NCBI GenBank assembly: GCA_003574895.1
Contig: PJFB01000020.1
Span: 1-36,167, forward strand
Source: Geobacter sp.
GTDB lineage: Bacteria > Desulfobacterota > Desulfuromonadia > Geobacterales > Pseudopelobacteraceae
DNA: 36,167 nt
Direction of reading: 5' to 3'
Shown here: positions 27,556 through 33,222 of the stretch, piece by piece
Layout: each line of letters starts with the position of its first letter
How positions within the stretch are numbered: the first letter of the stretch is position 1
Translations under genes and position numbers: made by a program
Notes under the pieces: model-generated
Database searches by the model: none
The model's input: only the letters and a program-made list of their open reading frames with translations
What the model was told of the DNA's origin: nothing

Positions 27556-27640
27556 TCTTCAGATAAAGCCAAAACCACGGGTAACCGGGTGACGGAAAGC
27601 CCACGGGTCCTGATGACAGGATGGCCGGGCTGCCTGGGGA
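27556..27640 (+). ncRNA. GEMM-I-type cyclic-dinucleotide riboswitch (c-di-GMP or cGAMP)
   Basis: The core elements of the GEMM-I fold appear in order. First is a purine-rich AAAGCC segment and AAAACC. Then P2 is ACC-A-CGG capped by the GNRA tetraloop GTAA and closed by CCG-GGT. Then GACGGAAAGCC follows (family usual: GACGCAAAGCC, here one C replaced by G). P3 has the receptor-like arms GGGTCCTG/CAGGATGGCC, and last comes CCGGGCTGCC. TTCAG at 27558-27562 can pair with CTGGG at 27634-27638 as P1. It lies 66 bases before the start of the PEP-CTERM-like gene at 27706. In Geobacter relatives such elements sense c-di-GMP or 3',3'-cGAMP. The base that decides between them falls in the AAAGCC segment, where the alignment is ambiguous, so I leave the ligand open. 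No clear terminator follows, so control may be at translation or RNA stability. Confidence 0.75.
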
Positions 27641-27705
27641 AATTGAGAACACTTTCAAATATTCAATTCAATTTACCCAAACTAACGAAGAAAAGGAGAA
27701 TCACC

Positions 27706-28428
27706 ATGTTGAAAAAGAGAATCGCTATCACCCTCGCAGCAGCCATGCTCACCCTCAGCGCCAGCAGCGCCTTTGCCTCTTTCGCCGATCTGGAATTGAT
27801 CCGCGTCTGTTACGACCGCGCCGGCGCTGAAATCGGCACCGACCTGGGCAAGGTCAAGGACATCCTTGCCGCTCCCACCACCACCGTTGCCGGCTCCTTC
27901 GGTGAACTTGCCACCGGCTATGTGGTCTATTTCGCCCTGGACCGCACCACCAACGAACTCTGGGCAACAGGCAGCAATACTGTCCCCTCGACAATTACAG
28001 GAACAATCTATGGCCTGACTGGTTTGAAGAGCGGCACGACAAGCATGTATTCATGGTACAACACCCAGGGCGGCACCAACTATACCGGCCTGGCTTCAGA
28101 CACCAACTCCTACAAAGGCAAGATATCCGCTACTCAGGGCAACATGGCAGCTTCAATTACCGCCGCATCACGGCTGAATACCGAAGCCAGCCTTGCCAGC
28201 CTGATCACCAATGGCAGCGGCTCCGTAACCCAGACCCTCTACTACTGGGCGAATGGCCTGACCACGATCACTGCCGAGAAGACCGGCGTTGCCGTAGCTA
28301 CCATCACTACCAATTTCGACGGCACCACCACCATCAACACCCCCACCCCGATCCCGGCCGCCTTCTACCTGATGGGCTCCGGCCTCCTGGGTCTGGTTGG
28401 CCTGCGCCGCAGGAACAAGGTTGCTTGA
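27706..28428 (+). CDS. Secreted protein with PEP-CTERM-like sorting tail, riboswitch-controlled
   Basis: 240 residues. Signal peptide MLKKRIAITLAAAMLTLSAS, cleaved near SAFA, then a domain of about 185 residues beginning FADLELIRVCYDRAGAEIGTDLG that I do not recognise. The C-terminal 25 residues are a PEP-CTERM-like sorting signal: PIPAAFYLMGSGLLGLVGLRRR, that is, a Pro-containing motif, a hydrophobic helix and an Arg cluster. Exosortase-type enzymes cleave such tails; no exosortase gene is in the window. AAGGAG lies 7 bases before ATG 27706; an in-frame start at 27589 lies inside the riboswitch and is rejected. The mature domain is a close paralogue of the N-terminal part of the gene at 33223, almost identical over 386 bases. 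The Ser/Thr/Asn-rich composition suits an extracellular matrix or surface protein. Confidence 0.85.
   Translation: MLKKRIAITLAAAMLTLSASSAFASFADLELIRVCYDRAGAEIGTDLGKVKDILAAPTTTVAGSFGELATGYVVYFALDRTTNELWATGSNTVPSTITGTIYGLTGLKSGTTSMYSWYNTQGGTNYTGLASDTNSYKGKISATQGNMAASITAASRLNTEASLASLITNGSGSVTQTLYYWANGLTTITAEKTGVAVATITTNFDGTTTINTPTPIPAAFYLMGSGLLGLVGLRRRNKVA
27910..28295 (+). repeat. 386-bp near-identical duplicated tract, copy 1
   Basis: Matches 33427-33812 at a constant offset of 5517 with one difference (A at 28123, T at 33640; Ile to Leu). Upstream coding sequence (27780-27909) differs at roughly one position in ten, and downstream sequence diverges at once, so the tract has sharp edges. Confidence 0.95.
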
Positions 28429-28444
28429 TTCAAAGTTCGTAGCA

Positions 28445-28477
28445 GCATTCCCACCGGAGCAATTCCGGTGGGAATGC
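28445..28477 (+). terminator. Strong 14-bp hairpin after the PEP-CTERM-like gene
   Basis: GCATTCCCACCGGA, 5-base loop, TCCGGTGGGAATGC: a perfect 14-bp stem starting 17 bases after the stop. No T-run follows on either strand, so it is not a classic intrinsic terminator. It could protect the 3' end of the upstream message or cause partial termination before the binding-protein gene. Confidence 0.5.
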
Positions 28478-28544
28478 AAATAGAAGAGATATAAACACGC
28501 TTTTGATTTTAAGGTTTTGCCGTGGACTGAACAGATGCAAAAAC

Positions 28545-28583
28545 TTTAGTACAACACCCAACTCAGAAAAAAGCAGTACTAAA
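28545..28583 (+). promoter_or_regulatory. Inverted repeat in the leader of the binding-protein gene
   Basis: TTTAGTAC (28545-28552) and GTACTAAA (28576-28583) are perfect 8-bp inverted arms separated by 23 bases. The right arm ends just before the AAAGGAG ribosome site of the gene at 28603. It may be an operator with two half-sites or an RNA hairpin controlling translation; the regulator is unknown. Confidence 0.4.
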
Positions 28584-28602
28584 AACAAAGGAGAAATTGA
28601 AA

Positions 28603-29958
28603 ATGAAAAAGCAGCTCACAGGATCACTTGCCGCAACAGCAGCCCTGCTGGCCATTGCCGGTGTTGTCCATGCCGCCCCGGCCGAACTGAACATCTATGG
28701 CGCCTCGGCCCAGTACCTCTACTGGAACGCCCAGGCCAAAAACTATGCCCTGAACAATCTCCACTGCGCCGCGGCCTCCGACCCGAAAACCGTTGGCGGC
28801 AAGCACGGCCTGGTCGTCGCCACCGACTGCAGCAGCACCCTGGTGCCGATCAACCCTGCTACCGGCAAACGCGACATCAACATCCGCTATTCCGGCATTG
28901 CCTCGGCAGAAGGTCCTCTGTCGGTTTCCAAACAGGCCCCCCTGGACGCATCCCTGGCGACCGGCTGTAACCAGGCCAATGGCGAACGCCTCATGATCAA
29001 CGACGCAGGCACAGCCGCCGATGTCTGCAAGCAGGTCCATATCGGCACTGCCGACGTGGCCGGCGAATCCCTCATCCAGACTTCCCAAGGCCAGCTATAC
29101 GGCCCAAGGGGCGGCGGCGACTTCACCGTTGCCCTCACCGGCGTCGATTGCAGCAGCCTGACCCCGGCCAATACCGTGGTGGTGCCCTTCGGTTTCTTTG
29201 TCAATGAAGCGGTAAAGGCAAAGACCTGCACAGCCGGCCTGGTGGGTAATTACTGCGCCGATGGCGATACCACCGGCAACAGCCAGTGCGACAGCGCCCC
29301 GGGCAAAGGCGACGGCGTCTGTGGCGCTGCCAGCACCATCACCAACATTTCCAGGGAACAGGCAGCCATCATCTTCTCCGGCTATGCCAGCAACTGGAAA
29401 GACCTGGGAGACTATTTCAATGACCTGCCCGTGGTTGCCTGCCTGCGCCATGCCGGTTCCGGCACCCACGCTGCCCTTGACTTGACCGTCATGAATAACG
29501 GCTGGGGCGCCAACATAGCAACGGCCGAAGTTCCGGGCCAGATCTGGTTCAACCAGGGTTCCTCCGACGAGATCAAGTGCGTTAACGGCAACTCCACCGC
29601 CAATGCCACAGGCGCGTTGATCGGCGCCATCGGCTATGCCGACGGCGACCAGGCCACTGGCGTGGCCGGCACGAGCCAGAATGTCAAGCAGCTTAAATAC
29701 AACGGCTACTACCCGACCCGCACCGCCATCCGCAATGGCCTGTACGACTTCTACACCGATGCCTGGATGTACACCAACCCCGCCAACAGCGCCACGGTCA
29801 ACGCCCTTGCCGACGACCTGATCGCTTTTGCCCAGTTGGCTGAAAACGTGCCCGATGCCAAGAAAAACTACTGGGCAGCCACCTCGGAGATGAAATTCAA
29901 CCGTCAGGCTGACAACGGCTATCCTGTCTTTGTTGGCGGCGGCGGCATGCTTCCCTAA
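28603..29958 (+). CDS. PstS-like periplasmic/extracellular substrate-binding protein
   Basis: 451 residues. Signal peptide MKKQLTGSLAATAALLAIAG, cleaved near VVHA, then AELNIYGASAQYLYWNAQA. The second half carries PstS-family hallmarks: ITNISREQAAIIFSGYASNWKDLG (compare the family pattern around IFxGxxxxW) and CLRHAGSGTHAALD (SGT phosphate-type loop), then GAIGYADG. It resembles the phosphate/PBP-like superfamily but has extra Cys-rich inserts (CTAGLVGNYCADGDTTGNSQ, CDSAP, VCGAA) not usual in PstS. No ABC permease or ATPase is adjacent, so it is probably a binding or surface protein rather than part of a transporter; that is inference. ATG 28603 has AAAGGAG 9 bases upstream; a TTG six bases earlier is less likely. 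It follows a PEP-CTERM-like gene by 174 bases. Confidence 0.8.
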   Translation: MKKQLTGSLAATAALLAIAGVVHAAPAELNIYGASAQYLYWNAQAKNYALNNLHCAAASDPKTVGGKHGLVVATDCSSTLVPINPATGKRDINIRYSGIASAEGPLSVSKQAPLDASLATGCNQANGERLMINDAGTAADVCKQVHIGTADVAGESLIQTSQGQLYGPRGGGDFTVALTGVDCSSLTPANTVVVPFGFFVNEAVKAKTCTAGLVGNYCADGDTTGNSQCDSAPGKGDGVCGAASTITNISREQAAIIFSGYASNWKDLGDYFNDLPVVACLRHAGSGTHAALDLTVMNNGWGANIATAEVPGQIWFNQGSSDEIKCVNGNSTANATGALIGAIGYADGDQATGVAGTSQNVKQLKYNGYYPTRTAIRNGLYDFYTDAWMYTNPANSATVNALADDLIAFAQLAENVPDAKKNYWAATSEMKFNRQADNGYPVFVGGGGMLP

Positions 29959-29990
29959 TCCCCTATATTGAATGATGCTTTGTTATTGCC

Positions 29991-30018
29991 GGGCCCTGGA
30001 AACAGGGCCTGTTTTTTT
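29991..30018 (+). terminator. Rho-independent terminator of the binding-protein gene
   Basis: GGGCCCTG, loop GAAA, CAGGGCCT, then GTTTTTTT: a 7-8-bp GC-rich stem with a GNRA-type loop and a seven-base T-run, 33 bases after the plus-strand stop. It slightly overlaps the 3' end of the convergent minus-strand gene (stop at 30017). Confidence 0.9.
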
Positions 30019-31189
30019 ATTCCGTTATCTTCTTAAACCCGACCGGGGCTTTATCTGTGGCAACCAGCATGTTGGCAGCCTTGACGAATTCGGCAGCATC
30101 ATTATCGTCAGCCCCTGGGTCGAAGAGTTCCATGGGCGGGGCAACAGCCAGGGGGTACTCGATTGCATCCATACCGGACAGGACAACCACCGATGGGGTC
30201 AGAGCCCCTTTTTCCGGGACGATCTCCAGTATCCAGTCACCATTTCCGGTAATCCTCAGGTTTTTGCAATGGCCTCCGGAGATGAAGAACTGCGGGGCTT
30301 GGTCACCGCTTTCGATTCCCTGTACCGTAAATCTTAGTTTGGAGGTTCCATCGGACAACAATAGAGGAGGCTCCTGAATATAATTGGTCTCAACGCTCCG
30401 CAGCAACTTGGCCAGCGTGGCTGCCGTATGCTCTTCCGCGGAGGCATTGAATCGTTCGAGCAGGCTTTTGCGACGGGAGAAACTGAGGGACCGCGGCCTT
30501 TCTTCCGTTTCCAGCGAACCACCGGAGCGGGTTTTGGCAGAAACCATGCTGTCCCGGCTCCGGCCAGGGATTGCAATACGTCCTGCCGCCGGAGGGGAAA
30601 CGTACCGTTGCTGCCGGACAACGGGGCGATATGCCCCTTCCGCCTGATTTGCGGCATCGGAATCGTTTGCACCTGCCTTTTCCGTTGGTTTGCTCTCGTC
30701 ATCCTGTTTGCTCTTGCTCTGTTTAGCCTTCATTTCCGCCAACTGGTCCGGCGTCGGGTTGGTTACCGAGACCCTTGGGGTCACGACCATACCGTTTTCC
30801 AGGCGCAAAGAGGCGGTGAGAAAGGTAATGCTCCCCGAAATTTGGGCGATCGCCAACGGTACGTTCCCAATCAGCGGCTTTTTGCTCTTGACCAGGATAA
30901 CGAGCGATCCGGAGGAGTTCACCGGAGTGGTCATGGTGGTTGTGCCGCTGTTCTGGAACAAAGCGATCACAGTGGGCGAAGCAGAGTCGTCGCTCTGGTA
31001 ATTGATGCGGATCTCGGCTTCGACTACCCGGACCAGGTTATTGGCATGTATGGAGAACGACCCCTGGCTGTTGGAAAAGGCCGCTATGGTGGGATCAACC
31101 AGTGCCTGGGACGTGGATGCCAGGAAACCGAGCAGCAATACCGTGGTGCCGATGACCAGGGTTGAGCGCCTATTGCCTCCCATCCTCAT
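30017..31189 (-). CDS. Exported protein of unknown function, possible cohesin-like N-domain
   Basis: 390 residues from ATG 31189, chosen because it gives a good signal peptide (RMGGNRRSTLVIGTTVLLLG, cleaved near STSQA). In-frame starts at 31276, 31249 and 31237 would add up to 29 residues, and none has a clear ribosome site. The mature N-terminal region (FSIHANNLVRVVEAEIRINYQ, then SGSLVILVKSKKPLIGNVPLAIAQI and ITFLTASLRLENG) has the strand order of a cohesin-like domain, a weak resemblance. The middle (about 165-265) is low-complexity and charged. The last 120 residues are a separate globular part (LRFTVQGIESGDQAPQFFISGGHCKNLRITG, WILEIVPEKGALTPSVVVLSG) that I do not recognise. It is convergent with the binding-protein gene and divergent from the second PEP-CTERM-like gene. 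Confidence 0.7.
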   Translation of the reverse strand: MRMGGNRRSTLVIGTTVLLLGFLASTSQALVDPTIAAFSNSQGSFSIHANNLVRVVEAEIRINYQSDDSASPTVIALFQNSGTTTMTTPVNSSGSLVILVKSKKPLIGNVPLAIAQISGSITFLTASLRLENGMVVTPRVSVTNPTPDQLAEMKAKQSKSKQDDESKPTEKAGANDSDAANQAEGAYRPVVRQQRYVSPPAAGRIAIPGRSRDSMVSAKTRSGGSLETEERPRSLSFSRRKSLLERFNASAEEHTAATLAKLLRSVETNYIQEPPLLLSDGTSKLRFTVQGIESGDQAPQFFISGGHCKNLRITGNGDWILEIVPEKGALTPSVVVLSGMDAIEYPLAVAPPMELFDPGADDNDAAEFVKAANMLVATDKAPVGFKKITE

Positions 31190-31553
31190 GATGTCCGGTA
31201 AACTGTTGAAAACGAATAGTTTTGCAATCTTTTTCATGAAAGCTCGCATAAAGGGGAATTGGGCGCAGAATGGCATACTAGTTTTACAGCCGGGTTACAT
31301 CCGGATAACCTTTTCAACCCGCAAGCGCCCCAGGACGGGCTTTTGCCCCGCCTCTGCAGCGAGAGACGGCATATTTGCTTATTTTCAGACAGCCTGCCTC
31401 GTTTCTCCGTGAAGATCGCTTTAGGATTAATTCACCAGCTGTTCACTTTGCCGACTAACGCCTGTAACCTGGAGATGGTAGCCTGAGTCAGAACCAATGC
31501 GGCTGATTTATAACTGTTAATTTTCAAATCTCTTACAAAAGGAGAATTTCCAT
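31190..31553. other. Gene-free divergent gap
   Basis: This stretch separates the minus-strand exported protein (or its longer-start variants up to 31276) from the plus-strand gene at 31554. A TATAAC at 31509-31514 is a possible -10 element for the plus-strand gene, but I see no matching -35. No gene, riboswitch or strong hairpin is evident. Confidence 0.4.
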
Positions 31554-32222
31554 ATGAAAAACAAAATGAAGGGCGTAATGGCGGTCATCCCCCTGGTTAT
31601 GGCCCTGACGGGTCCGGCAAGCGCCGCGTTGTCCGACCAGGATACAAACAGCGCTGTGGACAATTCCGGCCGCCATGGGGATGTTGCCGGGGATCTGCTC
31701 AACCGGTACGCCGGCCTGGCCCCCGGTGATCCGGACCTCATAAATCCCGACATCCAGACCATAACGCTCAGCCGGCAAATTTCGGCATTCACCGGTGCGG
31801 ACGGCCCCATGAGCATGTATTACACCGTGCTGGGAGGCAACAGTAGCGGGACATTGTCATACGCAACCGGTCAAATCGCCTTGGGTGCCGGCCGTTCAGA
31901 TTCCGATGCCGCCGCACCGGCAGTGGCCGCCATAACATCAGCACACTACGCCCATGATTCGCTGGTCGGTGCGGTGGCGGGCGCCATGGCGCCCACGTCA
32001 TCCAGTGGCGGCAGTTCGGCATCGCCAACACTCCAGACATCCGGCGATACCACAAACAGCGGCACGTTCACCACAACGATCATACCCGTTGGCACCGGCA
32101 CGTTCACCACAACGATCACACCAGTGACACCGGCTCCGATCCTGCCCGCCGCCGCGCTGTTCGGATCGGGACTGGCGGCATTGGCCACGTTGCGAAAACG
32201 GAACCGGGACGCACTCCTATAA
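31554..32222 (+). CDS. Secreted protein with PEP-CTERM-like tail
   Basis: 222 residues. Signal peptide MKNKMKGVMAVIPLVMALTG, cleaved near PASA. The mature part is Ala/Ser/Thr/Gly-rich with no recognised domain. A 12-residue imperfect repeat (GTFTTTIIPVGT and GTFTTTITPVTP) comes from a 36-base period with 22 identical bases at 32061 and 32097. The tail PILPAAALFGSGLAALATLRKRN is a PEP-CTERM-like sorting signal: PAA motif, hydrophobic helix, basic cluster. AAAAGGAG lies 9 bases before the ATG. The stop is one base before the start of the FGE-domain gene, so the two are translated together. It is probably a surface or matrix protein, function unknown. Confidence 0.82.
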   Translation: MKNKMKGVMAVIPLVMALTGPASAALSDQDTNSAVDNSGRHGDVAGDLLNRYAGLAPGDPDLINPDIQTITLSRQISAFTGADGPMSMYYTVLGGNSSGTLSYATGQIALGAGRSDSDAAAPAVAAITSAHYAHDSLVGAVAGAMAPTSSSGGSSASPTLQTSGDTTNSGTFTTTIIPVGTGTFTTTITPVTPAPILPAAALFGSGLAALATLRKRNRDALL

Positions 32223-32223
32223 C

Positions 32224-33003
32224 ATGAACACCTTCGGGACATTGCGCTATGCCCTGCTGCTTGCCTTTGCACATTCATTTCTGACTTCCCTCCCCTGCCC
32301 GGCTGCCGGCCTCCCCGAGATCCAGGTCGTGGCCGTCAAAGGGGGCTGTTTCGAAATGGGAGACACCTTTGGTGACGGCGGGCTGGATGAAAAGCCGGTG
32401 CATCAGGTCTGTGTCGATGCTTTCCTTATGGGCAAGTTCGAGGTGACCAGGGCCCAATGGCAGGCGGTGACGGTGGGCACCCCCGTTAGTGCAGAAAGTG
32501 ACTGGCAGTATCCGGCAACAAATGTGAGCTGGAATGACGCCCAGGATTTCATCAAGCGCCTGAACGAAATGAGCGGCCAAAAATGGCGCCTGCCGACCGA
32601 GGCAGAGTGGGAGTATGCCGCCCGAAGCGGTGGCAAGAAGCAGCGTTTCGCCGGCACCGACTCCAGCGATGACCTGGACAATTATGCCTGGTATGAAAAA
32701 AATTCCGTTCAGAAGGTACATGAAGTGGGGACCAGGAAACCGAACGCCCTGGGGCTCTACGACATGAGCGGCAATGTATGGGAGTGGTGCGCGGACCGTT
32801 ACGACCGCGACTATTACAAACAGAGCCCAATGAGCAATCCCAAGGGAGACCCGTTCGGCGTCAACCGCATCATACGGGGCGGTTCCACAAGCGCAACCAA
32901 GGGGTTTCAGCGGGCATCCTACCGCGATTACGTGGCACCGGGCGTGCGGGGCGAACTGTTCGGCCTGCGGCTGGTACTTGACAAGGCATCACCGGATAAA
33001 TAG
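32224..33003 (+). CDS. Secreted FGE/SUMF1-domain protein lacking the catalytic cysteines
   Basis: 259 residues with a signal peptide (LLAFAHSFLTSLPCPAAG). The body is a complete formylglycine-generating-enzyme (FGE-sulfatase) fold: VKGGCFEMGDTFGDGGLDEKPVH, FLMGKFEVTRAQW, PATNVSWNDAQDFIKRLNEM, WRLPTEAEWEYAARSGG, ALGLYDMSGNVWEWCADRY, RIIRGGSTSATKG and LFGLRLV. In true FGE the segment after RGGS carries the two active-site cysteines; here that segment (TSATKGFQRASYRDYVAPG) has none, so sulfatase activation is unlikely. Bacterial relatives without these cysteines often act as binding folds or catalyse other reactions. It is coupled by a one-base gap to a PEP-CTERM-like gene, so the partner may be its substrate or ligand (inference). 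Confidence 0.85.
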   Translation: MNTFGTLRYALLLAFAHSFLTSLPCPAAGLPEIQVVAVKGGCFEMGDTFGDGGLDEKPVHQVCVDAFLMGKFEVTRAQWQAVTVGTPVSAESDWQYPATNVSWNDAQDFIKRLNEMSGQKWRLPTEAEWEYAARSGGKKQRFAGTDSSDDLDNYAWYEKNSVQKVHEVGTRKPNALGLYDMSGNVWEWCADRYDRDYYKQSPMSNPKGDPFGVNRIIRGGSTSATKGFQRASYRDYVAPGVRGELFGLRLVLDKASPDK

Positions 33004-33046
33004 CGGTGTTTCATTGTGTCAATGATTAAATATACCGTTTATCCAC

Positions 33047-33136
33047 GTAGGGGCGAAGCAAGAGCTTGACCTGCTTCGCCCTTTTGCCACAGAGATCAAA
33101 GGCGGGCGAAGCAGATGAAACTTGCTTAGCCCCTGC
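33047..33136. repeat. GTAGGGGC-type bi-hairpin repeat, second copy
   Basis: Begins GTAGGGGC and ends GCCCCTGC. It contains two hairpins, GGGCGAAGCA/TGCTTCGCCC and GGGCGAAGCA/TGCTTAGCCC, joined by a linker of about 20 bases. The layout equals that of 10139-10214, but the stem sequences differ while pairing is kept. It lies between the FGE-domain gene and the Ig-repeat gene. The rest of the gap 33004-33222 shows no gene. Confidence 0.7.
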
Positions 33137-33222
33137 AATCAAAAACGGTCAATCGGTTTCCGAGCCCCTAACCACTGTTTCCGGATAGTACTTCAATAAC
33201 AATAAAAGAAAGTTTCCTTGCC

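Noticed and set aside
27589-27705. A 39-codon N-terminal extension of the PEP-CTERM-like gene.
   Set aside because: It overlaps the riboswitch, and the internal ATG has AAGGAG and begins a signal peptide.
28493-28512. AAACACGCTTTTGATTTT is nearly repeated near 4309 (17 of 18 bases).
   Set aside because: About one such chance match is expected in a window this size, and the contexts are unrelated.
31440-31500. A GCCTGTAACC...ATGGTAGCC stretch ahead of the second PEP-CTERM-like gene, considered as another GEMM riboswitch.
   Set aside because: It lacks the GACGCAAAGCC core and a GNRA-capped P2, so the similarity is superficial.
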